Positions 1-6,074 of a stretch of 64,000 bases of DNA are shown here, piece after piece; position 1 is the stretch's first letter; every line of letters starts with the position of its first letter. Source of the stretch: Muricauda sp. SCSIO 64092 (GTDB lineage Bacteria; Bacteroidota; Bacteroidia; Flavobacteriales; Flavobacteriaceae); the NCBI RefSeq assembly GCF_023016285.1, contig NZ_CP095413.1:806001-870000 (forward strand), written 5' to 3'. A program made the translations under genes and the position numbers. The notes beneath the pieces are model-generated. The model ran no database searches. It was not told the origin of the DNA and saw nothing but the letters and a program-made list of their open reading frames with translations.

Positions 1-205
1 TATTGGAATCGGTAACCACAAGTGCTTCATAATCCGTTGTTTCCAGAACTTCCTGGATGCTTGGGTCAATGCTTCTTTTTAATAGGCATCCCAATTGTTT
101 CAAATCGTTTTCCACTTTCAATTTTTTCAATAGTTTGTGGTAATTCTCCAGATGGAAATCAAAACTTAGAATAGGTGAAATGTAGCTTTTCTTTTTGAGT
201 ACCAT
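1..205 (-). CDS. N-terminal part of a possible PAS-domain regulatory protein (cut by window edge)
   Basis: The minus strand is open from an ATG at 205 to the window edge, giving 68 codons that begin MVLKKKSYISPILSFDFHLE. The last visible residues (EALVVTDSN) resemble the first strand of a PAS domain, as found in flavobacterial proteins with a short helical N-terminus followed by PAS. The 5' flank carries a T-rich stretch and a 12-bp palindrome at 223-234. The rest of the gene lies outside the window, so any effector domain is unknown. The PAS assignment is an inference from a short stretch and could be wrong; that it is a real gene is more likely than its named function. Confidence 0.45.
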   Translation of the reverse strand, partial: MVLKKKSYISPILSFDFHLENYHKLLKKLKVENDLKQLGCLLKRSIDPSIQEVLETTDYEALVVTDSN

Positions 206-222
206 AACCAATTTTTTTTACA

Positions 223-234
223 TGTCAATTGACA
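223..234. promoter_or_regulatory. 12-bp perfect palindrome upstream of the partial gene
   Basis: TGTCAATTGACA is self-complementary and sits 18 bases upstream of the ATG at 205, in the spacer between two divergent genes (206-437). It could be an operator for a dimeric regulator, but a single AT-rich 12-mer palindrome can arise by chance. Confidence 0.2.
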
Positions 235-437
235 AAAACAATAATAGGAAAGGTACGAATTGGTATTGTGGGCAAAAATGACCGTTGTCAGTATTTAAGG
301 GGAAAGAAGCACTTATCTTGGTTTTTACATAGAAGGATATATAAATTATGGTTGTATTCTCATGTTACATATAATTTTTCCAAATATCGTGGTGACAATT
401 TAGATTATTACGACATTTAATAAGTAAACGATAAAAA

Positions 438-1403
438 ATGAAAAAAATATTTTTACTGTTAGGAGTTACCGGAATGATTCTTAACGTCAATTCCCAAGAA
501 AACAAAATTGAATCAACCGGAAACGTAGGGATTGGAACAATAAATCCAAATTCAAAATTAGAAATCTTATCTTCTGCCCATGATACCCCTGTTTTGAATA
601 TTATTTCGAAACCCTTTACAAGTGGGAGTTCCGATAATATATTCCAAATCAGACAAAATTCCGATGGAGATGGTTGGTTACAGGTTGGTGATCGATTTAC
701 AAACTCTGGTGAACCAAACAAAGTTAGGATTCATAGTAAAGGGAATTCATGGCTAAACGGAGGTAATGTAGGGATTGGAACAATAAATCCAAGTTCAAAG
801 TTAGAAATCTCATCTTCTGCCCATGATACCCCTGTTTTGAATATTATTTCGAAGTCCTTTACAGGTGGGAGTTCCGATAATATATTCCAAATCAGACAAA
901 ATTCCGATGGAGATGGTTGGTTACAGGTTGGTGATCGATTTACAAACTCTGGTGAACCAAACAAAGTTAGGATTCATAGTAAAGGGAATTCATGGCTAAA
1001 TGGAGGTAATGTTGGAATTGGCACTACAAACCCAGATATGAAACTCACTGTAAAAGGAAATATTCATGCAGAAGAAGTAAAAATAGACCTAAATGTTCCT
1101 GCTCCAGATTACGTTTTTAAGGACAGCTATCAATTAAGAAGTCTTGAGGAACTGGAAAATTTCATCAAAGACAATAGTCACCTACCAGAAATTCCGTCTG
1201 CAAGGGATTTTGAGCAAAACGGTATTATGCAGGCAGAAATGGATATAAACCTCCTTAAGAAAATTGAGGAGTTGACTTTATATACAATTCAACAAGAAAA
1301 GAAAATCAAAGCGCAGGCTAAAAAAATTGAAAATCTAGAATCCTTGAACAATAAGTTCCTTGAATTGCAATCCAGACTGGAAAAACTGGAACTCAAAGAA
1401 TAA
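438..1403 (+). CDS. Secreted repeat protein with GNVGIGT motifs and C-terminal coiled coil (tail-fibre/S74-like)
   Basis: 321 residues. Residues 1-19 are a signal peptide (MKKIFLLLGVTGMILNVNS). The motif GNVGIGT occurs at residues 28-34, 109-115 and 190-196; the first two begin nearly identical 81-residue repeats containing FQIRQNSDGDGWLQVGDRF. Such motifs are common in Bacteroidota proteins related to phage tail-fibre and endosialidase-chaperone (S74) proteins. Residues about 220-255 resemble the region before the chaperone domain (HLPEIPSA), and residues about 265-321 are a Lys/Glu-rich coiled coil. It is probably a cell-surface or exported adhesin-like protein; no enzymatic site is visible. 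It stands alone, followed by an intrinsic terminator. The role is unknown; the family resemblance is fairly secure. Confidence 0.8.
   Translation: MKKIFLLLGVTGMILNVNSQENKIESTGNVGIGTINPNSKLEILSSAHDTPVLNIISKPFTSGSSDNIFQIRQNSDGDGWLQVGDRFTNSGEPNKVRIHSKGNSWLNGGNVGIGTINPSSKLEISSSAHDTPVLNIISKSFTGGSSDNIFQIRQNSDGDGWLQVGDRFTNSGEPNKVRIHSKGNSWLNGGNVGIGTTNPDMKLTVKGNIHAEEVKIDLNVPAPDYVFKDSYQLRSLEELENFIKDNSHLPEIPSARDFEQNGIMQAEMDINLLKKIEELTLYTIQQEKKIKAQAKKIENLESLNNKFLELQSRLEKLELKE
519..1004 (+). repeat. Tandem duplication, two 243-bp units
   Basis: Two in-frame units, 519-761 and 762-1004, encode residues 28-108 and 109-189. The DNA is almost identical: only a few substitutions are visible, such as aattcaaaa/gttcaaag near the start and accctttacaag/gtcctttacagg in the middle. 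The first 15-20 bases of a third, diverged copy follow at 1005. Low divergence at both DNA and protein level points to recent duplication or ongoing gene conversion. Confidence 0.95.
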
Positions 1404-1446
1404 TAATCCTATCCTCACAAAGCACTGCCTTGAAAATAGCCCAAAC

Positions 1447-1478
1447 AAAAAAACGCCAGGCAAGCTTGGCGTTTTTTC
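1447..1478. terminator. Intrinsic terminator (bidirectional shape)
   Basis: An A-run and ACGCCAgg, a CAAG loop, then ctTGGCGT and TTTTTT form a stem of about 12 pairs with A-rich and T-rich flanks. It lies 44 bases after the stop of the GNVGIGT protein gene and fits a terminator for it. Confidence 0.8.
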
Positions 1479-1632
1479 TTATCGAATCATGTATTCGTGA
1501 CCTTAAAGGGAGAAAGTTCAAACTTTTGGAAAGAAGATATTGAAATCATTATCAAAGAATCATTTCACATTAGTAATAATACTTTAGGGAAGGCTACAGT
1601 AAGATTAGTAAAAACAATATCGTTTTTTGATT

Positions 1633-1660
1633 TAAAATCTTATCTTATTGTAAGATTTTA
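1633..1660. promoter_or_regulatory. 10-bp perfect inverted repeat just before the S41 peptidase gene
   Basis: TAAAATCTTA (1633-1642) and TAAGATTTTA (1651-1660) are perfect inverted copies separated by 8 bases, ending 10 bases before the ATG at 1671. It could be an operator or an mRNA hairpin that occludes the translation start. There is no T-tract, so it is not an ordinary terminator. Confidence 0.35.
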
Positions 1661-1670
1661 ATTATATTTT

Positions 1671-3923
1671 ATGGGTAATTCTAAAATAATATCATTTTTC
1701 ATTCTGTTTACATTATTGCTCATTCTTATTGGATGTAACTCTTCTATTCAGCATAGAAAATATAATTTAGATATAGAGGATGGAAAATCTGCGAATGGAT
1801 GGTTTAGTTGGTCAGGCGAACGGGTTTTAATTGATAACATTGGTCATTCTGGAAATTTTTCAATAAAACTAGCATCCACCAAAAGGGGGATGAGCAAAAA
1901 AGTTGGTTTTGGAATACCAGCAAACTATGAAGGTGATAGCATTCAACTTAAAGGTTATATTAAAACAAAAGGCATCAAAAATGGTGCTTCTGGTCTTTAT
2001 ATAAGAACCGAAGGCTCAAAAATGGGTTATTCCAAAATAAAAATTGATGAAACAGAATCCGAACATAGTGAAGAAGGCACCCATGATTGGAAAAAATATG
2101 AGGTTTCCATCCCGTTGACAGATGATGTCGAAGGTATTTTTGTCGGGGGTTTTATGAATGGTTCTGGCGAGGTTTGGTTCGATGACCTTGAAGTAAGAAT
2201 AGACGAAAAAGATATACAAACGCTGGAAGAAAAAGATAAAAAAATTGCTTTGGCTATTTTGGACAGAGAATTTGATTATGGATCAAAAATAGAAATACAA
2301 AACGTAGACAATAATCTGATTGAAAACTTGGATCTCTTGGGAAAAATCTGGGGATTTCTAAAATATCATCACCCAAAAATTGTGAAAGGAAAATATAATT
2401 GGGATTATGAACTATTTCGATTTTTACCTAAATATATAAAAGCTAAGGAAAAAGGGAAAAGAGACGAATTGCTTATCCAATGGATTGGCGGCTTTGGTAG
2501 AGTATCTAAGGCAATAGGCAAACAAGATGATTCTCGTAGAGATGTGTTTTTGGAACCCGATCATGATTGGATGAAGGAAAATGACATGTCTCCCGTGTTA
2601 TTGTCAATTCTAAATAAAATATACAAAAATAGATTTCAAGGGCAAGAAAAACAATATTACGCTTGCAAACCAAAGGAAGGAAATCATATTAGGTTTACCC
2701 ATGAGGATCAATACTTTATGTTTGAAAACCCTGATGATGGTTATAGATTATTGGCTCTTTATAAATACTGGAATATTATTCAATATTTTTTTCCTTACAG
2801 ACACTTGATGGACAAAAACTGGAACAATGTCTTAGAAGAAAATATACCGATTTTTATCGAAGCAAACACTAGGTTGGATTACGAGATGGCTTTGTTATGT
2901 TTAATAAATGACATAAATGATACACATGCTCAGTTATATCGGGACAATAGCCTATGGCACAGAAATATAGGGAATTATTACCCTCCCTTTGCTGCTAAGT
3001 TTCTAGATAGTAGTCTTGTAGTGACTTCTATGGTTCCGTTAAATTCAAATAAGAACGTGAAGGGCCTTTTTCCGGGCGATGTAATAACTCATGTTAATGA
3101 AGTTTCCGTTGCTCGAGTAATAGACAGTCTCTCCCCTTACTATCCGGCATCCAATACTACGGCGAAATTGAGAAACATTTCCAAAGATATTCTAAGGTCA
3201 AAAACCAAAACAATAGACATTTCTTATATTTCTAAGGGTAAAACAAAAAGAAAAACCATTAACCTATATTTAAAAAGTAATCTTGACATTGAAAGGAATG
3301 TGGTAAACAAAAGCCATAAAATATTGGAAGGAGATATAGGATACTTAAAATTGAGTAAGGTACATGCAGGTGAAATAGACGAGATTAAAAGTGCATTTTC
3401 CAAAACCAAAGGAGCGATAATAGATATTCGTGAATATCCTTCTGGCTATGCATCAAAGCTATGGACATATTTTGTGGAAGAATCCACACCTTTCGCAAAG
3501 TTTACTTATGGAAACCTTGACAATCCGGGCGAATTTTATTTTTCAAAAACAAGGTTGGTGGGAGACGGTTTAGACAATTCCAAGGAAACCTATAAAGGTA
3601 ATATCATTGTGCTGGTCAACGAAAATACCCAAAGTATGGCAGAATTTACTTCAATGGCTTTTAGGGCCAACCCCAAGACAGTCATAATTGGAAGTACAAC
3701 AGCAGGAGCTGATGGAAATACTAGCGTAATCAATCTTCCAGGAGGGCTAACAACATATATTTCGGGAATAGGTGTCTATTACCCAAATGGAGGGGAGACA
3801 CAAAGGGTGGGGATTGTTCCTGATATTGAAGTAAAGCCAACAATTGGCGGTATTAAAATAGGAAAAGATGAACTTGTGAAAAATGCTATAAAATTAATCG
3901 ATTCGTTGAATAATGTTCATTGA
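1671..3923 (+). CDS. S41-family (C-terminal processing/tricorn-like) peptidase lipoprotein
   Basis: 750 residues. A lipoprotein signal with lipobox LILIGC gives Cys22 as the lipidated residue. Residues about 30-180 look like a beta-sandwich, carbohydrate-binding-like domain (NGWFSW, VWFDDLEV). A helical linker follows, then a PDZ-like segment around 455-540 (GLFPGDVITHVNE) and an S41 catalytic core at about 560-740. The nucleophile is most likely Ser655 in NTQSMAEF, with the family's TTAGADGN segment after it. It should act in the periplasm or at the cell surface. An inverted repeat lies directly upstream. The gene is clearly richer in A+T than the dcw genes, consistent with the accessory character of this end. 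The substrate cannot be told from sequence. Confidence 0.85.
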   Translation: MGNSKIISFFILFTLLLILIGCNSSIQHRKYNLDIEDGKSANGWFSWSGERVLIDNIGHSGNFSIKLASTKRGMSKKVGFGIPANYEGDSIQLKGYIKTKGIKNGASGLYIRTEGSKMGYSKIKIDETESEHSEEGTHDWKKYEVSIPLTDDVEGIFVGGFMNGSGEVWFDDLEVRIDEKDIQTLEEKDKKIALAILDREFDYGSKIEIQNVDNNLIENLDLLGKIWGFLKYHHPKIVKGKYNWDYELFRFLPKYIKAKEKGKRDELLIQWIGGFGRVSKAIGKQDDSRRDVFLEPDHDWMKENDMSPVLLSILNKIYKNRFQGQEKQYYACKPKEGNHIRFTHEDQYFMFENPDDGYRLLALYKYWNIIQYFFPYRHLMDKNWNNVLEENIPIFIEANTRLDYEMALLCLINDINDTHAQLYRDNSLWHRNIGNYYPPFAAKFLDSSLVVTSMVPLNSNKNVKGLFPGDVITHVNEVSVARVIDSLSPYYPASNTTAKLRNISKDILRSKTKTIDISYISKGKTKRKTINLYLKSNLDIERNVVNKSHKILEGDIGYLKLSKVHAGEIDEIKSAFSKTKGAIIDIREYPSGYASKLWTYFVEESTPFAKFTYGNLDNPGEFYFSKTRLVGDGLDNSKETYKGNIIVLVNENTQSMAEFTSMAFRANPKTVIIGSTTAGADGNTSVINLPGGLTTYISGIGVYYPNGGETQRVGIVPDIEVKPTIGGIKIGKDELVKNAIKLIDSLNNVH

Positions 3924-4105
3924 CACCCAAATTAGATGGCTATGTTTTCTGAGTCTAAAAAATGATGTATTAACATGTTGAAAGAGCATCAAATATTTAA
4001 ATAGATGATTTTAAAGTAATTGTATGCTGAAGTTAGGTTACTGTTCTGAAAATATCTCTCAAGCCAAACTTTTGGAAGACAGCAAATAATCTTAAAATAT
4101 GACAT

Positions 4106-4615
4106 ATGAACAATCAACATTTGAAAAGTAAACTCCAAGAAATCAATAGCGTTATAAGTAAAGAATACAAAAGTATAGATCAAATAGGGGTTTTGTCAGG
4201 ACTTTCAGGAGTTGCGCTATTCTCATATCATTATTCAAGGTATATTTTAAATAGAGTAGAAAATAAAGTTGGTGAGGATATTATAGAATTGATTATTAAT
4301 AAAATTAATGATGGTTATCAATATCCTACATTCTGTACAGGGCTTGCAGGTTTCGGATGGATGATAGACAATCTACAAAATGAAGGTTTTATTGATTTGC
4401 CCACGGATGAATTGCTTTCTCAATTTGACCTTTATTTGTATGAAATGATGATTTTGGACATTAAATCAGGTAACTACGATTTTTTGCATGGGGCAATAGG
4501 GTACAGCATTTATTTTTTGTCTCGCTACAAAAGCACCAAAAAAAACAGGGAAGCCTTCATAGGGAGCGCACCCACTATCTATCTTTGGTCACCGATGCCT
4601 TTAGCAGAAGGATAA
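4106..4615 (+). pseudogene. Truncated LanC-like (lanthionine synthetase C family) gene, N-terminal third
   Basis: The first roughly 150 residues resemble the N-terminal part of LanC-like proteins: GVLSGLSGVALF, then PTFCTGLAGFGW, then DFLHGAIGYSIYFL, which are the spaced Gly-rich turns of the alpha/alpha toroid. LanC proteins are about 400 residues and carry Zn ligands (Cys, Cys-His) in the C-terminal half, which is missing. After about residue 150 the frame runs out of frame into IS3-family transposase sequence and stops at 4613-4615. The gene is therefore cut by the IS remnant, and no lanthionine cyclase activity is expected. No lanthipeptide dehydratase or clear precursor gene is visible in the window. 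Family assignment rests on motif resemblance only. Confidence 0.6.
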
Positions 4616-5022
4616 TGGGATACCATCTCAGCGATGACATGGGTGCGGAAAATGTGGTCAAGGCCCTGAGAATGACCATCCGCAACAGGGTTACGGACAG
4701 GTCTCTTGTACACCATTCCGATAGGGGATTGCAATATTGCTCCGCCATTTATCAAAAGGTGTTGGCCGAACATCATATCGAACCCTCTATGACAGATGGC
4801 CATGATTGTTATCAAAATGCCATGGCAGAACGTGTCAACGGTATCTTGAAGAACGAATTCCTTGTTCATTCCTGCAATACGGCAAAGGAACTGAAGCAAT
4901 TGATCCAAGAATCGATAAAAACATACAATAACGACAGACCACATCTGGCCCTGAATATGAAAACACCTAATTTTATACACAACAAAAAATCCTGTGGAGC
5001 TAGCTCCACAGGATTCGTTTAA
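4567..5022 (+). pseudogene. 3' remnant of an IS3-family transposase (OrfB, integrase core)
   Basis: The frame reads HYLSLVTDAFSRRIMGYHL, then HHSDRGLQYCSAIYQ, then DGHDCYQNAMAERVNGILK and finally YNNDRPHLALNMKTP. These are the second Asp region (HSDRG), the catalytic Glu (AMAERVNG) and the C-terminal NDRPH motif of IS3 OrfB. The first catalytic Asp region, the N-terminal half and all of OrfA are missing, so it cannot be functional by itself. The exact left junction with the LanC-like gene is somewhere around 4540-4576. A TTG at 4585 allows translation of a 145-residue piece, but nothing suggests that this is a real start. Confidence 0.85.
4988..5015. repeat. 28-bp perfect palindrome at the end of the transposase gene
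   Basis: AATCCTGTGGAGCT followed by its exact reverse complement, with no spacer. It encodes the last residues of the transposase and is followed by CGTTTAATCTTTAAA. It probably acts as a transcription terminator for the IS or shields it from outside transcription. Confidence 0.7.
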
Positions 5023-5149
5023 TCTTTAAAAACCGTCAACCTATTTTAGAACGACTCAGTAGAGCCATTATCTCACCAATAATCCTACCATGGCTAAAAA
5101 TAGTATTTTTTTCGGACAGCCGATTTTCATGTAGCCTTACCCTTTCTGT

Positions 5150-5452
5150 AGGCTTCAATTGGAAACAAGATTGGGCAATGAGGGAATAAATAGTTCAAAC
5201 CTTAAAAAGTCGGTAAAATTGGCATTGGATTATGCCTGTAACCTACCGTCATTGTGGAAATTAGGAGATTTGGAAACCAAACGGGCCATCCAATATATGG
5301 TGTTCCCCGACGGGATTCGGTATGACTTCAAAAACAAGCTAGTTCAAACTTTTCGGGTCAATGAAATTTTCGCCGCAATCTCTTCGTTTTCAGTCAATTT
5401 GAAGGAAATAAAAAACGGGAATTTCCACTCGATTTGTGAAAAATCCCGTTTA
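5150..5452 (+). pseudogene. C-terminal remnant of a large serine recombinase
   Basis: About 100 residues resemble the extreme C-terminus of Bacteroidota serine recombinases: ETRLGNEGINSSN, then LPSLWKLGDLETKRAIQYMV, then FPDGIRYDFKNK and FRVNEIFAAISSF. The resolvase catalytic domain, recombinase domain and zinc ribbon are all absent. An in-frame TAG at 5132-5134 and unrelated sequence mark a break near 5144-5155. The frame continues through the tRNA terminator hairpin and antisense through the tRNA itself without a stop, so the native end is unclear. It is most simply the relic of the enzyme that integrated an element beside the tRNA-Arg. The TTG at 5159 is not a convincing start. Confidence 0.65.
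5411..5452 (-). terminator. Intrinsic terminator after tRNA-Arg
   Basis: Read on the minus strand, AACGGGA with further pairing (13 of 15 positions) closes over an AT-rich loop to TCCCGTT, followed by six T. It begins 4 bases after the tRNA 3' end and would terminate the yqeY/tRNA-Arg transcript. The recombinase remnant overlaps it on the other strand. Confidence 0.85.
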
Positions 5453-5453
5453 G

Positions 5454-5527
5454 TGACCACGGAGGGATTCAAACCCCCGACCGCTGGAGCCGAAATCCAG
5501 TGCTCTATTCAGCTGAGCTACGTGGCC
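5454..5527 (-). tRNA. tRNA-Arg (anticodon UCG)
   Basis: 74 nt on the minus strand. The acceptor stem GGCCACG/CGTGGTC has one G-T pair. The anticodon arm CTGGA-TTTCGGC-TCCAG puts TCG at positions 34-36. The variable loop is CGGTC, and the T-arm is GGGGG-TTTGAAT-CCCTC. The discriminator is A and CCA is not encoded. It decodes CGN arginine codons, chiefly CGA. Its first ten bases (5518-5527) are also the last codons of yqeY. A recombinase relic abuts its 3' side, as expected for a tRNA used as an integration site. Confidence 0.93.
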
Positions 5528-5970
5528 AATTTATTTCTAACAATGGTGGAGATGGTCTTCCCATCGGCCTGTCCTGCCAATTCCTTGGTCACCACACCCA
5601 TTACCTTCCCCATATCCTGCATTCCGGATGCTCCCAATGCATCTATGGTCTGTACCACCACTTTTTCTATTTCCTCTTCGGTCAATTGTTCGGGCAAAAA
5701 CCGTTCGATAACCGCAACTTGCGCCAATTCCGGTTCTGCGAGGTCTTCCCTGCCCTGCTCCTTAAAAATGGCAGCACTGTCCTTGCGCTGCTTTACCAGC
5801 TTTTGAACCAACTTCGCTTCATCTTCCTCAGAAAGTCCTGCTCCCCCACCCTTTTCGGTTTGCGCCAACAATATGGCCGATTTAATGGCACGCAATGCTT
5901 CCAAAGCAACGGTATCCTTTGCTTTCATTGCCGTTTTTAGCTCCGTCATTACGTTTTCCTGCAATCCCAT
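5518..5970 (-). CDS. yqeY: GatB/YqeY family protein
   Basis: 150 residues, full family length. The start MGLQENVMTELKTAMKAKD and the segment SEEDEAKLVQKLVKQRKDS are typical of YqeY-type proteins, which resemble the C-terminal tail domain of the amidotransferase GatB. The second half (ERFLPEQLTEEEIEKVV, MGKVMGVVTKELAGQADGK) is the conserved helical domain. A tRNA-related role is assumed for the family but not proven. It lies downstream of ftsZ, from which a hairpin at 6009-6036 separates it. Its stop codon TAG (5518-5520) and last two codons lie inside the 5' end of tRNA-Arg on the same strand, so translation and tRNA processing compete for the same transcript end. Confidence 0.92.
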   Translation of the reverse strand: MGLQENVMTELKTAMKAKDTVALEALRAIKSAILLAQTEKGGGAGLSEEDEAKLVQKLVKQRKDSAAIFKEQGREDLAEPELAQVAVIERFLPEQLTEEEIEKVVVQTIDALGASGMQDMGKVMGVVTKELAGQADGKTISTIVRNKLAT

Positions 5971-6008
5971 ACCATACTATTGTTAAGGGCTGCGAAGATA
6001 GAAAATAA

Positions 6009-6036
6009 ACCCGAAAATAGTACAATATTTTCGGGT
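6009..6036 (-). terminator. Hairpin between ftsZ and yqeY
   Basis: ACCCGAAAAT and ATTTTCGGGT form a perfect stem over an 8-base loop. On the minus strand it is followed by TTATTTTC, a weak T-tract. It lies 39 bases beyond the ftsZ stop and would end or attenuate the dcw transcript before yqeY. Confidence 0.7.
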
Positions 6037-6074
6037 CTAAACGCTCCATTAAAATGGAAACAAACTAAACACTA

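Larger units (their letters stand above)
4567..5058 (+). mobile_element. Right-hand remnant of an IS3-family insertion sequence
   Basis: The transposase remnant runs into a right end that reads GTCAACCTATTTTAGAACGA then CTCA, finishing near 5058. This has the look of the terminal inverted repeat of Bacteroidota IS3 elements, whose left ends begin TGA. No matching left end is found upstream, so the element lost its 5' half by deletion, taking the end of the LanC-like gene with it. The precise right boundary is an inference from the repeat-like sequence. Confidence 0.65.

Noticed and set aside
229..420. 63-residue plus-strand frame in the first spacer
   Set aside because: Starts with TTG inside the palindrome, has no signal or domain and a chance-like composition.
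4024..4089. 21-codon frame (beginning MLKLGYCSENISQ) just before the LanC-like fragment, considered as a lanthipeptide precursor
   Set aside because: Too short for a leader plus core, only one Cys, no GG-type cleavage site, and the cyclase itself is broken.
5059..5150. Minus-strand open stretch reading about 30 residues (LKPTERVRLHENRLSEKN and on) into the IS right end
   Set aside because: Flanked by breaks on both sides, no family recognised; could be a gene scrap, but not supportable as a feature.
5500..5940. Plus-strand frames of 146 and 215 residues across the yqeY region
   Set aside because: They are antisense shadows of yqeY and the tRNA; only the first 100 residues of the longer one carry recombinase-like sequence.
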